From positions 62,001 through 126,000 of the forward strand of contig NZ_BCVC01000005.1 of NCBI RefSeq assembly GCF_001591545.1: 64,000 nucleotides of DNA, in the 5' to 3' direction. The translations under genes and the position numbers were made by a program. This DNA is from Lederbergia lenta NBRC 16444 (GTDB lineage: Bacteria; Bacillota; Bacilli; Bacillales; Bacillaceae_C). The stretch's first letter is position 1; each line of letters begins with the position of its first letter. Shown here piece by piece: positions 1-8,817 of this stretch. A model generated the notes under the pieces. It saw nothing but the letters and a program-made list of their open reading frames with translations. It was not told where the DNA came from and searched no databases.

Positions 1-860
1 GAATGAAAGCTGTTTTAGAAGAAGTAAGACCAGATGTAGTGTTAGTCCATGGAGATACTTCCACTACTTTTGTGACGGCTTTAGCATGTTTTTATTTACA
101 AATTCCTGTAGGACATGTAGAGGCAGGATTAAGAACTTATAATATTTACTCGCCTTATCCAGAAGAATTTAATCGTCAAGCCGTTGGGATTGTTGCTAAT
201 TATCATTTTTCTCCAACTGAAATGTCCAAAGATAATTTAATAAAAGAAGGTAAAGAAGCAACTTCAATTTATATTACAGGGAATACAGCTATTGATGCAT
301 TAAATACTACAGTAAGAGAAGACTATTTTCATGAAGAACTAGATTGGGTTGAAGGTAGTAGATTAATTATGATTACGGCTCATAGAAGGGAAAACCTAGG
401 TGCACCTATGAGAAATATGTTTAAGGCGATTAAAAGAATTATTGATGAACATCCTGATATAAAAGCAATCTATCCAATTCATATGAATCCGGTTGTAAGA
501 GAAGCGGCTAACGAGATACTAGGAGACTGTGACCGAATTAGAATCATAGAGCCTTTAGAGGTAATTGACTTTCACAATTTTCTATCAAGATCATACATGA
601 TTTTAACTGATAGCGGTGGTATTCAGGAGGAAGCTCCAAGTTTAGGAAAGCCAGTTTTGGTAATGCGTGATACGACAGAGCGACCGGAAGGTATTGCAGC
701 AGGTACATTAAAGTTAGTTGGTACAGATGAAGAGGTTATTTATCAAACTTTTAAATTATTACTTGAGGATAAATCGGAGTACGAAAAGATGAGCCGTGCA
801 AGTAATCCATATGGTGATGGACACGCCAGTAAGAGGATAGCAGATATACTCGAGCATTGA
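1..860 (+). CDS. mnaA: UDP-N-acetylglucosamine 2-epimerase, 5'-truncated by window edge
   Basis: Non-hydrolysing cytoplasmic epimerase that interconverts UDP-GlcNAc and UDP-ManNAc for wall teichoic acid or other surface glycan synthesis. About 285 C-terminal residues are visible. Seen motifs are HGDTSTTF, GHVEAGLRT, ITAHRRENLG and TDSGGIQEEAPSLGKP, all hallmarks of the WecB/MnaA family and very close to Bacillus MnaA. Family members are about 380 residues, so roughly 90 N-terminal residues lie before the window. The ATG at base 3 is therefore an internal methionine, not the start. A stable hairpin follows the stop codon, so this is probably the last gene of its transcript. Confidence 0.95.
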   Translation, partial: MKAVLEEVRPDVVLVHGDTSTTFVTALACFYLQIPVGHVEAGLRTYNIYSPYPEEFNRQAVGIVANYHFSPTEMSKDNLIKEGKEATSIYITGNTAIDALNTTVREDYFHEELDWVEGSRLIMITAHRRENLGAPMRNMFKAIKRIIDEHPDIKAIYPIHMNPVVREAANEILGDCDRIRIIEPLEVIDFHNFLSRSYMILTDSGGIQEEAPSLGKPVLVMRDTTERPEGIAAGTLKLVGTDEEVIYQTFKLLLEDKSEYEKMSRASNPYGDGHASKRIADILEH

Positions 861-891
861 AATTTAGGGAGTTATTTCTTTCCAAAGGGAT

Positions 892-925
892 AGGAGAGCA
901 GTGAAGAATAACTGCTCTCCTAATT
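892..925 (+). terminator. Hairpin after mnaA
   Basis: Perfect 11-bp inverted repeat AGGAGAGCAGT / ACTGCTCTCCT with an 8-nt loop, about 30 nt after the mnaA stop. Only a weak T-rich tail (AATTTG) follows, so termination may be partial. The rest of 926-1172 holds no gene that I can support. Confidence 0.6.
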
Positions 926-1172
926 TGTAATAAGACAATAAATTGAAGTGATACTTACTGTTCTAAATCAAGTAAAAGCCTGTTCATAAGATTAAATGTT
1001 CCAAAGCGCTTAAAGTTTGAATATGTTTTAAAAATTGTCTAGCTTGTACAGTTTACAAAATAAATGAACGAAGTTGACCTTTAACGATAAATTCGTTTTT
1101 TATATTAACTTTAATAACATTTATTAAGTTCATCTTAACTTCTATTTTACTGTAGTAATTTTTAATCGATTC

Positions 1173-1514
1173 TTAATTCCTTTTCTTTTCCGGCGCAATA
1201 AATACAAACATTGCTTTCTGATCCGTACATGGATTCTTTGACTGCCAAACGCTGATCCCTTGCTCGTCAAGCTCTTGTAGTAATTCATTAATCGCTACTT
1301 TTGTTGCCTTTTTTAGTGAAGCCTTCACACCAGCTTCTTTTATGTCATGTGTGCCTATCCCTACAATGCTTTCTTCGTCCCAAAAATAGTAACTCGCTGA
1401 GACCCATGTATACGTTTGATATACATTGAAAAAGATTTCGATATCCAGTTCTTTGTGCTTTATCCAATAGGCGTGTCCATCAACAGGTACTTCATTGGAA
1501 TTATACATATCCAT
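1173..1514 (-). CDS. Conserved-looking protein of unknown function, 113 aa
   Basis: Not recognised. It is a soluble protein with no signal peptide or membrane segment. It is rich in aromatic residues in its first half (HAYWIKHKELDIEIFFNVY, YTWVSASYYFWDEE), followed by an amphipathic helical stretch (ASLKKATKVAINELLQELDE). The pattern suggests a small alpha/beta fold. The start is supported by an AGGAGGAGAT sequence directly upstream; a second ATG two codons further in is equally well spaced. It lies on the same strand as the phage-type replication genes but is separated from dnaB by about 260 bases, so co-transcription is uncertain. Confidence 0.6.
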   Translation of the reverse strand: MDMYNSNEVPVDGHAYWIKHKELDIEIFFNVYQTYTWVSASYYFWDEESIVGIGTHDIKEAGVKASLKKATKVAINELLQELDEQGISVWQSKNPCTDQKAMFVFIAPEKKRN

Positions 1515-1777
1515 ATCTCCTCCTAGTTTTATTCATGAGAGTTAGACGATCATTCACTTCTTATTTTTCACCGTTCCATTAAATTCAACTTCTTAAGGTT
1601 GTGTCAAATTACCTACATACTTATATACTATTCTATTTAGTTTGACTTTTCTAGTGATTTTCAAAATATTTTTATAAAGTGGTATGATCGTTATTGCTAC
1701 CAATTTCACTTTACTGGGTATCGGGTATTTCACAGTGTTTCCACTGAATTAATTGAGTTTGTTTCTAGTACAGATTG

Positions 1778-3079
1778 CTATCCCTTTGCCTCTCCAAACT
1801 TACCATATTCTTTATCGAAAGCTAATTTAATTGTACCAATTGGTCCATTTCGCTGTTTGGCGAGGATGACTTCGACGATGTTTTGCTCGTCTGTTTCTTT
1901 TTGGTAATAGTCTTCACGGTAAAGGAAGGCGATGACATCTGCATCTTGCTCGATTTGGCCACTTTCGCGTAGATCGGATAAGATCGGGTGTTTGTCTTGA
2001 CGACTTTCGACTCCGCGACTTAGTTGGGAGAGGGCCATGACAACGACATTTAACTCCCTAGCCATAATTTTAAGCATGCGGCTGATTTCACTAATCTCTG
2101 CCTGTCTATTTGCGCGGTGTTTGGGGTCGCCCATGATTAATTGTAAATAGTCAATCACTACGAGCATTTTTTTCTCCTCTCCATATTGACTGCGTAGCTT
2201 CCTAACCCGCGACCAAATATAGACTATATCCATGCCACCTTTGTCAAAAATATGGAGCTGTGTCTTTGAGATTCTGCCCATTGCCTTCGTAAATTTCCGC
2301 CAATCTTCATCAGCAAAATTGCGTCGTGGATTGCGCATTTTTACAGAACTAATCCCTCCAGTGTTGCATAATGCCCTTTTCAATAGCTGTTTCTTGGACA
2401 TTTCTAAAGAGAACATGATAGCCACATGTTGCACAGCGGCATGTAAGGCTAGGTTTATAGCAAAAGCTGTTTTTCCCACGCTTGGCCTTGCGCCGACAAC
2501 AATGAAGTCCGAGTCTTGGAAGCCGCCAGTCAAATAGTCAAGTTGTTTAAATCCCGATCCAATCCCAGTTATCTCACCAAGGTCTATTTCGCAATCATCA
2601 TAGAGGCTGACTAGACTAGGTGAAATATGACCATCTTCCTCATCTACCAAACTATTTTCCAGCATGATCAATTCTTGAATGCCGTCTCTTAAGGTTGTAT
2701 GAACATTTCCATTCTGTACTTCATTTTGGATTTTCCCAGTCACCTTTAACATCTGGCGTTTTTGTGCATACTTTTTTACGATATCTTCGTAGTAATCGAA
2801 GTTGACCGTAGAAGGGACGCTAGTGGAAATTTCTGTGATATAGCTAATCCCCCCAACAACCTCGAGATGATCCGGTCCTATTTCTTCTACAATTGAAATG
2901 ATATCAAGTGGCTTTCCTTGCTCATTCAATTTAGTGATGGCTGTAAATAGAATTTGTAACCTTTTCATATAAAATTGTTTGGAAGTAATCGTACATTCCT
3001 CGACTAGTTTCGGTTCTAAAAATAGTGTTCCAATGAGTGCTTCCTCTGCTGCCTGATTGAAGAGGGGATGTTGTCCCAT
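1778..3079 (-). CDS. Replicative DNA helicase, DnaB family (phage-type)
   Basis: Hexameric 5'-3' helicase that unwinds DNA at replication forks. At 433 aa it shows a DnaB N-terminal helical domain (about residues 5-105) and a RecA-like C-terminal domain (about 170-430). Walker A is GARPSVGKT (196-204), Walker B lies in MLVVIDYLQLIMGD, and the conserved AKQRNGPIGT motif is near the end. The start codon overlaps the stop of the upstream loader-like gene as TAATG, so the two are translationally coupled. The DnaD-like / G39P-like / DnaB order is typical of SPP1-like phage replication modules, and no other phage genes are nearby. I infer a prophage or integrative-element remnant rather than the host dnaC(B) gene. 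Confidence 0.92.
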   Translation of the reverse strand: MGQHPLFNQAAEEALIGTLFLEPKLVEECTITSKQFYMKRLQILFTAITKLNEQGKPLDIISIVEEIGPDHLEVVGGISYITEISTSVPSTVNFDYYEDIVKKYAQKRQMLKVTGKIQNEVQNGNVHTTLRDGIQELIMLENSLVDEEDGHISPSLVSLYDDCEIDLGEITGIGSGFKQLDYLTGGFQDSDFIVVGARPSVGKTAFAINLALHAAVQHVAIMFSLEMSKKQLLKRALCNTGGISSVKMRNPRRNFADEDWRKFTKAMGRISKTQLHIFDKGGMDIVYIWSRVRKLRSQYGEEKKMLVVIDYLQLIMGDPKHRANRQAEISEISRMLKIMARELNVVVMALSQLSRGVESRQDKHPILSDLRESGQIEQDADVIAFLYREDYYQKETDEQNIVEVILAKQRNGPIGTIKLAFDKEYGKFGEAKG

Positions 3080-3423
3080 TACAGTTCTTCCCCCCGATTT
3101 ATCCCTAAGATAGCGCGCATTTTCTTTAGCTCATTTTGAATAACTTGTTCCTGTGCCGGCTTGGAGTTTTGTTGGGCACATTTGCTTGTCTCCTCGATGC
3201 TCGGAATCATACGCGATGTAGCTGTCTGCTTACGTACTAATCGAGCAATTCTTGGTGGATAGGGGGATTCTGCTACATGTACAAGTAAGTTTTCCTCAAG
3301 CTGCTTATACATGAAAGGTTTTAATGCTTTATGCCATGTATCTACTTTTTTTTGGTCTATTTCAAACTGGTCGTAATAATTAGCAATCAAAGTAAGTAGG
3401 GTAAACGTCTCACTCTTCTTCAT
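3079..3423 (-). CDS. G39P-like replicative helicase loader/inhibitor
   Basis: Small helical protein (114 aa) in the place where SPP1-type phages encode G39P, which delivers the DnaB-type helicase to the origin-bound initiator. The N-terminal half (ETFTLLTLIANYYDQFEID, then VDTWHKALKPFMYKQLEENL and SPYPPRIARLVR) follows the family pattern of two helices, a WH motif and a PPxIAxLxR segment. The C-terminal half looks disordered until a short final helix, as in G39P, whose C-terminus binds helicase. It overlaps the upstream DnaD-like gene by 14 bases and the downstream helicase by one. The family call rests on pattern and position only. Confidence 0.65.
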   Translation of the reverse strand: MKKSETFTLLTLIANYYDQFEIDQKKVDTWHKALKPFMYKQLEENLLVHVAESPYPPRIARLVRKQTATSRMIPSIEETSKCAQQNSKPAQEQVIQNELKKMRAILGINRGEEL

Positions 3424-4165
3424 TTAAATTAAAATCTTCCTCTCGCCATTGTCTTTTCTTCGGCTGTTGATTTACATAGGATTCAAATTTTGTTCCAAAC
3501 AATGTCTCAGGCCGTAAGTATTTATTCCAATAAGCATCATGCTGCCATTCAGCTGTTTTAATATCGATTACCTTTTTAAAATCAGGCAGTGTAAATCCTT
3601 CTTTCCATCTGGCTTTGATTAAATTTTGCGTTTTCTTAGTACTCGGTTTGTATGCTGCATTTGTTTTGCTATTTAAGTATTCGATTACCTCAGAATAGGG
3701 GATATTATATATATCTTTTGTAGTCTCTGTAGTAATCTCTGGTATTGCTTTGTCCAATCTGCACCCTTCAATAGGGCAGTCTGTATCGTCTAATAGATCA
3801 GGTTGAATGGTGACATGATCAATAAGAGCAGCTTTTTCCCACTCATTTATTTTTGCATAATTAATCGTGTACCATTTTGTCTGATCCATCCGAAATTTAT
3901 TAAAATTAGCGGTAAAAATATACCCCTCTTTTTCAAGTAGCCTAAGGGCACGCTTTATCGTCGCCTCTGACCAAAACGGCAGCTGTTCATGCCAATCCTT
4001 GTACGTGTTATACACCCATTTGCTTCCGTCCTTCGTCGTCGAACAAGTTTGAAGCCAATAATGAATTTGTTGCAATAAAATCGCTCCATTCACTCCCAAT
4101 TCCTGTGCAAAAGATGGTTGAAACATAACTGGATATTCCTTCACTAATAATTTACTCATGTCCAT
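3410..4165 (-). CDS. DnaD-like phage replication initiator with Phg_2220_C-type domain
   Basis: Probable origin-binding replication protein of 251 aa. Residues about 1-115 form a winged-helix region of the phage replisome-organiser type (GVNGAILLQQIHYWLQ, WSEATIKRALRLLEKEGYI). The C-terminal part (about 160-235) fits the conserved phage C-terminal domain: EVIEYLNSKTNAAYKPSTKK, then RWKEGFTLPDFKKVIDIK, YWNKYLRPETLFGTKFESY. It is first in a three-gene, overlapping minus-strand operon with the loader-like and helicase genes. A GGAGGAATGGAC sequence precedes the ATG at a suitable distance. Confidence 0.85.
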   Translation of the reverse strand: MDMSKLLVKEYPVMFQPSFAQELGVNGAILLQQIHYWLQTCSTTKDGSKWVYNTYKDWHEQLPFWSEATIKRALRLLEKEGYIFTANFNKFRMDQTKWYTINYAKINEWEKAALIDHVTIQPDLLDDTDCPIEGCRLDKAIPEITTETTKDIYNIPYSEVIEYLNSKTNAAYKPSTKKTQNLIKARWKEGFTLPDFKKVIDIKTAEWQHDAYWNKYLRPETLFGTKFESYVNQQPKKRQWREEDFNLNEEE

Positions 4166-4581
4166 TCCTCCTACAAATTTTTATGTTGAAGCAATCGAAT
4201 CTGCACGAGTTGTCTCTCGCTTCGGTCAACGCTTCTATTATTGATATATATAGAAAGGAGAATTTTGGACACCTACGCCAATAAAAATTGGATAAAATGA
4301 TCACAATGAGTATCTCATAGGAAGTCAAAACGTATGATTTTCTCCTAGCTAGTTTGATAGATTTAGTAGAAATTCTATCCATAATAATTTGTTTTGAAAT
4401 TGAATTAAAAGTCACTTTTCTCCTAGGGGAAAAGTGACTTTTTGGGCATTTATTTTAAACTAATTCTATTTTATCTACTCCTTTTTAATATTCTGCTCGT
4501 TCGTATACGAAGACGCTTTTTACTATGGTATGGGTACCCGGGAATACAAATGAAAAGCGCGCTTTCCAGGAAGGAATAAGA
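4166..4581. other. Intergenic region between divergent replication and sigma genes
   Basis: About 415 bases without a convincing gene. The 88-codon minus-strand frame here has no ribosome site and unlike composition. The region should hold the promoter of the minus-strand replication operon. It contains the hairpin at 4407-4443 and a perfect 12-bp palindrome TTCGTATACGAA at 4500-4511, about 70 bases before the sigma-factor start, which could be an operator. It is not a canonical LexA box. Confidence 0.4.
4407..4443. terminator. Bidirectional hairpin terminator
   Basis: Perfect 14-bp inverted repeat AAAAGTCACTTTTC / GAAAAGTGACTTTT, with T-runs at both outer edges, between two divergently oriented units. 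It would insulate the phage-type operon from the sigma-factor gene. Confidence 0.7.
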
Positions 4582-5073
4582 ATGGAAAGGTTTGAGGATG
4601 TGGTGGAGGATTATCGGCCAATGATTTACCATATTATTAAATCGCTGCAAATTTATAAAGATGTAGAGGAGTACTTTCAAACAGGTATGATTGCTCTATG
4701 GGATGCACAACAGCGTTTTGATCCAAATAAAGGGGCGATCTTTAGTACGTACGCCTTTTCCTATATAAAAGGGCGGATCATGACAGACTTAAAGAACAGC
4801 AGAAAGTTGGAAGATAGAAATGTTTATCCTGAAGAGTCGTATTGGGAAATGGAAGTTGATAATGGGGAGCAGCGATTGCAGCTAGCCAATCTGCTATTTT
4901 ATTGCACGGACCTGACGGAGAAGCAGAAGCAATGGGTCATCTATACCTTTTATTATGGCATGACGATCCAAGAAATTGCTAAGCATGAAAGAGTATCACC
5001 CTCTGCCGTCAAGAAGTGGCGTGTTGGTGCTATTCCTAAGTTAAAGAAGAATATCCTTTTGGCTCAATGTTAA
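4582..5073 (+). CDS. Small sigma-70 family RNA polymerase sigma factor
   Basis: Alternative sigma factor of 163 aa with region 2 (about residues 1-80: MIYHIIKSL, FQTGMIALWDAQQRFDPNKG, FSTYAFSYIKGRI) and region 4 (about 115-160: LTEKQKQWVIYTFYYGMTIQ, VSPSAVKKWR). Regions 1 and 3 are absent. The start at 4582 is chosen over upstream codons because AGGAAGGA precedes it by 7 bases. The size and the YRPMIYHII / FSTYAFSYIKG pattern resemble small Firmicute sigma factors of the SigH/competence or phage-late type. It sits tail-to-tail with a comK homologue, which makes a competence or stress role possible, but that is inference. Confidence 0.85.
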   Translation: MERFEDVVEDYRPMIYHIIKSLQIYKDVEEYFQTGMIALWDAQQRFDPNKGAIFSTYAFSYIKGRIMTDLKNSRKLEDRNVYPEESYWEMEVDNGEQRLQLANLLFYCTDLTEKQKQWVIYTFYYGMTIQEIAKHERVSPSAVKKWRVGAIPKLKKNILLAQC

Positions 5074-5086
5074 TTTATACTTAAAA

Positions 5087-5126
5087 AGAGAAAGGACGGG
5101 AAGAAGCAAATCATCGTCCTTTCTCT
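5087..5126. terminator. Shared convergent terminator
   Basis: Perfect 12-bp inverted repeat AGAGAAAGGACG / CGTCCTTTCTCT between the stop codons of the sigma-factor and comK-like genes. A-rich sequence lies on the left and pyrimidine-rich sequence on the right, so it can serve both strands. Confidence 0.7.
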
Positions 5127-5135
5127 ATACATATG

Positions 5136-5708
5136 TTATTTTTTCTTTTTCTGGGCTGTTTGATCGAATTGATATGAGTTGGGGTTATGTTCTTTTATTA
5201 TGAGTACATCTTCATGAGGTTTATGTAAAATGTATGATGTTCCTGTCGTTCTCGTCTCTATCTTTTTTCGATAGTCTCGTGCACGATGTAGTTTAAGATC
5301 AAAGTGTTTTTTAGAACCTTCCATGATAATTTCATGACCAAGCGGTAATATAATTTTTGTTTTTTTACGAGATAGAAATATAGTATCATCGATATGATCC
5401 TCGCAAAACCAAATGCATTCATCTCTCGATGGTGACATGCTCGGGAACCAGTAGATACCTAAACTACCACTTATTTTTATAGGGGGCATATCAATATTCC
5501 CTAATGCCTGTTTCGCGGCTACTCTGGCTCCTTTGTAGTCGTTACCAAAATAGATAATACTCTCCTCGATTATTTGTAACGGACTCATACTAACGAGAAA
5601 AGAAGTATCACCTTCAATCACTCGTGTGAATAAATGCCCGTACGAATCGAATGTTGGTATTAAAGCGAATGTCTTACGGTTGATCACATAATACTGGATT
5701 AACTTCAT
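5136..5708 (-). CDS. comK: ComK family competence transcription factor
   Basis: DNA-binding master regulator of competence genes (K-state) in Bacillaceae. The 190-aa product matches the length of B. subtilis ComK (192 aa) and its pattern: YYVINRKTFALIP near the N-terminus, then VSMSPLQIIEESIIYFGNDY, GARVAAKQALG, PPIKISGSLGIYWFPSMSPS, ECIWF. The C-terminal third is more divergent. The start at 5708 is preferred to the ATG at 5714 because AAGGAAG lies 6 bases upstream of it but directly abuts the other. The 350-base upstream gap carries a 14-bp palindrome (5755-5768), but I could not find a clear AAAA-N5-TTTT K-box pair. It may be the principal ComK or a paralogue. Confidence 0.85.
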   Translation of the reverse strand: MKLIQYYVINRKTFALIPTFDSYGHLFTRVIEGDTSFLVSMSPLQIIEESIIYFGNDYKGARVAAKQALGNIDMPPIKISGSLGIYWFPSMSPSRDECIWFCEDHIDDTIFLSRKKTKIILPLGHEIIMEGSKKHFDLKLHRARDYRKKIETRTTGTSYILHKPHEDVLIIKEHNPNSYQFDQTAQKKKK

Positions 5709-5714
5709 GCCCAT

Positions 5715-6062
5715 CTTCCTTTCTGCCTATCAGTTTTTAATAGTGGTATAGAACACTGGAGCTCCAGTAGGTACATTGTCTCATATAAAATGTGAAAATC
5801 CAATAGGTTATGGTTAAATTGTTTAAAAATACTGATAAGTTAGTTTTCGTGTCTTAAAGAGGCTACACTTCTCATAGAAACGAGTAGCTAAAGATGCGCC
5901 AATGTTTATTATGAGGAAGTTATAACATTATATTTTATCTATATATGTATAAAAATAAAATAATATATCAAAATATATTGAACTTTGAAAATGTGTGTGT
6001 TAATATCACCTTAATAAAGACAGTGGAGAAAGAAACTATAAATAATAGAATGGAATGAAGGT
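5715..6062. promoter_or_regulatory. Divergent regulatory gap between comK and the ROK gene
   Basis: About 350 AT-rich bases between two divergent starts. A perfect 14-bp palindrome ACTGGAGCTCCAGT (5755-5768) lies about 50 bases upstream of the comK start. The stretch 5930-6000 is almost pure A/T. No gene is visible. Promoters for both flanking genes must lie here, but none could be assigned confidently. Confidence 0.4.
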
Positions 6063-7271
6063 ATGCGGAAAAGAACTGGGGACTTGAAGCTTATTAAAGA
6101 ATTAAATAAAACCTTAATTTTAGATAAGATTCGTAGAGAAGGACCTATTTCTCGTGCTGAGATTGCAAAAATAATGCAAATTAGTGCGACAACTGTCACC
6201 TCTGCAGTTAGTGAATTAATCCGTGATTCCTATGTGTATGAAGATGGGAGAGGGACTTCTATAGGTGGAAGGAGACCTATACTCCTTAAGGTAAATCCTA
6301 ATACGTTTTTCTTAATAGGAATTGCTATAGATGCTTCGAAGCTTACTATAGCTGAACTAAACTTAAATGCTCAAGTAAAATTAAAAGAAGTATATCCCTT
6401 AGAGAAAAATTTGTATGATAGCTTTAGTTCTTTCGTTATTGGTGTGATAGGGAATTTTTTGGAGAGGTATCCAGATCTAGATTATTGTTTAGGGATTTCT
6501 ATAACGACCCAAGGTATTGTAGATTCTGTTAATGGAATCATACTTTACAATCCGAAATTAAACATAGAGAACTTGCATTTAAAAAGTTTGGTTGAAAGGC
6601 AATTTAACATTAAAACATATATTGATAACGATACGAACGGAGATATTTTAGCTGAAAAAGGCTTTGGCTTTTATCAACAGTCAAGAAATTTAATTTATGT
6701 CACTATCGGCGATGGAGTTGGAGCGGGCATCCTCATAAATGATTCTGTGTTTCGAGGGTTTCATGGTGGAGCAGGAGAGTTCGGACATACAACGATAGAC
6801 TATAATGGGAAACCTTGTAGTTGTGGAAATAAGGGCTGTTTAGAAAACTATGTTAGTTGGAAAGCGATCCATACCAAAATATTAACTGAGATTAATAATG
6901 GAACTAGTACAGTTATATTGGAAAAGACAAAGGGAGACTTAATGAAAATTACTCCAGGGATCTTCCGTTATGCACTTAATGAAGGAGATGCACTTTCAAT
7001 TTCTATTTTAGACGAAGTTGCTGTTTATCTCGCAACTGGGCTTGTTAATATAGTCAGCTTATTCAATCCCGAAAAAATAATTATTGGCGGTGATTTGGCC
7101 TTTGACAATCCATACTTAATTAAAAAAGTAAATGAGCATTTATTAACCCACTCTTTGAAAACGCTTACTAATGGATTTGAAGTAGTTCCAACTTCTTTTG
7201 GAAGTGATTATGATGTGGTTGGATCAGGGGCATTGTTACTACATGAATTGTTTAACTTTACCCTCCATTGA
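6063..7271 (+). CDS. ROK family transcriptional repressor (XylR/NagC type)
   Basis: Sugar-responsive DNA-binding regulator, 402 aa. An N-terminal MarR-like winged helix is at about residues 15-62 (GPISRAEIAKIMQISATTVT). The ROK kinase-like fold follows, with the phosphate-1 region GISITTQGIVD, the VTIGDGVGAGIL signature and the zinc-binding motif H242...CSCGNKGCLE (252-261). The presence of the helix-turn-helix marks it as a regulator, not a glucokinase. It lies 120 bases upstream of a CUT1 sugar transporter on the same strand and most likely controls it. The start is taken at ATG 6063, although the ribosome site there (GAAGGT) is weak. Confidence 0.92.
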   Translation: MRKRTGDLKLIKELNKTLILDKIRREGPISRAEIAKIMQISATTVTSAVSELIRDSYVYEDGRGTSIGGRRPILLKVNPNTFFLIGIAIDASKLTIAELNLNAQVKLKEVYPLEKNLYDSFSSFVIGVIGNFLERYPDLDYCLGISITTQGIVDSVNGIILYNPKLNIENLHLKSLVERQFNIKTYIDNDTNGDILAEKGFGFYQQSRNLIYVTIGDGVGAGILINDSVFRGFHGGAGEFGHTTIDYNGKPCSCGNKGCLENYVSWKAIHTKILTEINNGTSTVILEKTKGDLMKITPGIFRYALNEGDALSISILDEVAVYLATGLVNIVSLFNPEKIIIGGDLAFDNPYLIKKVNEHLLTHSLKTLTNGFEVVPTSFGSDYDVVGSGALLLHELFNFTLH

Positions 7272-7392
7272 TTGAAACAGTAATGTAGGATGTCCAACTG
7301 AAGGGGGGTGCATAGTAATCAATGCATATAAAACTATTTACTAAATTAAGAGATTTGTATGTGAACCGATTTAAAAAATGATAGGAGGAAAA

Positions 7393-8649
7393 ATGATTAT
7401 GAAGAAGAATATATTTCTTTCGTTGATGATCTTTCTAATCGCAGGAATATTAATCGCATGTGGAGGTAACGAAAAAGCCTCTAAGGATGGAAATACAATT
7501 GATGTTGCCCTATGGGATGAAAATGTTAAGCCGATTGTAAATGAATCTATCAAGAGATTTAACGAAAAACATCCGGATGTAAAAGTCAACGTCACTTATA
7601 CACCTTTTAAAGATTATTGGACAAAGCTTAGAACGGGATTAAATGGTGGAAGCGGTCCTGATATATTTTGGATGAATGGTCCAAACTTCTATGATTATGT
7701 TGATAATGGCCTGATTAATGATGTAGAAGATGCACTAGTTAAAGGGGATATTTCAAAAGATGACATTACTCCAGCTATTTTAGATTTATATTCCAAAGAT
7801 GATAAGTTATATGGGCTGCCGTTTTTCTCAGATATGGTAGCGCTTTACTATAACAAAGCCATTTTTGATGAAAAAAACATACCTTATCCTGATGATACAT
7901 GGGATTGGTCGAAAATTGAGGAAGTAGGAAAAGAGCTAACGGATAAATCAAAAGGTATTTATGGTTTTGGGTCCGCTTTCTCAGACCAACAAGGATTTTA
8001 TAATTATATTCCACAAAACGGTGGATTTATTATGAGTGAAGATAAAACAGAATCTGGATATGATACACCTGAGGCTATTGAGGCACTAGAGTGGCAGTAT
8101 AAAATGATGAAAGAGGGAATTTCCCCGACTGCTCAAGAACAAGTTGAAACGGAGTTAATCCAATCATTCTCTTCTGGGAAAATTGCTGTATGGCCTGCTT
8201 TATCCGTTAGAGCTGGACAATTATTTGAAACGCTGGGTGAGGACTTAGGAGTTACAGTGCTACCGACTGGAAAACAAAGAGCAACTACTGTTCATGGAAT
8301 TAGTTGGGCAGTTAATGCGAAAAAGCAAGATGATGAAGTGATTCAAGACTTAGCTCTAGAACTGTCTGGAAAAGATGCGCAGAAACAATTAGCTGAAGCA
8401 GGTTTCGGTATACCTACGTTTCTTGATCAACAAGATATTTGGACTGAATCAATTGAAGAATTAGATTTAGCTCCTTTAATTGAATCGATGAAAAATGACG
8501 GAGTGCCATACCCTGTAAGTAAAAATACTTCTGAATGGCAAAAAGTACAAAATGATGAGATTCAAAAAGCATTTTTCGGCGAACAAACGGTGGAAGAAGC
8601 AGTCAAAAAAATTGCAACAGAAATGAATGAAATTTTAACGAAAAAATAA
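7393..8649 (+). CDS. CUT1 ABC transporter sugar-binding lipoprotein (cluster 1)
   Basis: Extracytoplasmic solute-binding protein (family 1, MalE/UgpB-like), 418 aa. The signal peptide ends in LIAGILIAC, giving a lipidated Cys at about residue 23 and membrane anchoring outside the cell. Family features include the WTKLRTGLNGGSGPDIFWM segment, YGLPFFSDMVALYYNKAIFD and the C-terminal helical stretch. The start is 7393 or 7399, both behind AGGAGG at 7383-7388; the ORF codon at 7378 precedes that site and is not used. The next two genes encode the permeases. The substrate is unknown but probably an oligosaccharide or modified sugar, given the two dehydrogenases downstream. Confidence 0.93.
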   Translation: MIMKKNIFLSLMIFLIAGILIACGGNEKASKDGNTIDVALWDENVKPIVNESIKRFNEKHPDVKVNVTYTPFKDYWTKLRTGLNGGSGPDIFWMNGPNFYDYVDNGLINDVEDALVKGDISKDDITPAILDLYSKDDKLYGLPFFSDMVALYYNKAIFDEKNIPYPDDTWDWSKIEEVGKELTDKSKGIYGFGSAFSDQQGFYNYIPQNGGFIMSEDKTESGYDTPEAIEALEWQYKMMKEGISPTAQEQVETELIQSFSSGKIAVWPALSVRAGQLFETLGEDLGVTVLPTGKQRATTVHGISWAVNAKKQDDEVIQDLALELSGKDAQKQLAEAGFGIPTFLDQQDIWTESIEELDLAPLIESMKNDGVPYPVSKNTSEWQKVQNDEIQKAFFGEQTVEEAVKKIATEMNEILTKK

Positions 8650-8762
8650 AAGTCTTTATCTTTCTCGATAGTAGAGATTGTTATTGGAATTAAGCTGAGG
8701 ATAAAGTGTTCTCGAAATCAAATGTATGCGTTTTCCTTCTTGGAGGTAAAGCTAAGATTATT

Positions 8763-8802
8763 AAAAAGAGAATAGGCTTTCTATCAGCTTATTCTCCTTT
8801 TA
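8763..8802 (+). terminator. Attenuator-type hairpin after binding-protein gene
   Basis: Inverted repeat GAGAATAGGC / GCTTATTCTC (8768-8777, 8787-8796), A-rich before and CTTTT after, placed between the binding-protein and first permease genes. Such hairpins commonly stabilise the upstream mRNA and reduce read-through, so that binding protein is made in excess. Confidence 0.65.
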
Positions 8803-8817
8803 TTAAGGTGGGATATC

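Noticed and set aside
4152-4415. 87-aa minus-strand ORF upstream of the DnaD-like gene
   Set aside because: Overlaps the DnaD-like start, no Shine-Dalgarno sequence, composition unlike a protein; likely promoter DNA.
4500-4511. LexA/DinR box reading of TTCGTATACGAA
   Set aside because: Palindrome is real but does not fit GAAC-N4-GTTC; no SOS genes adjacent.
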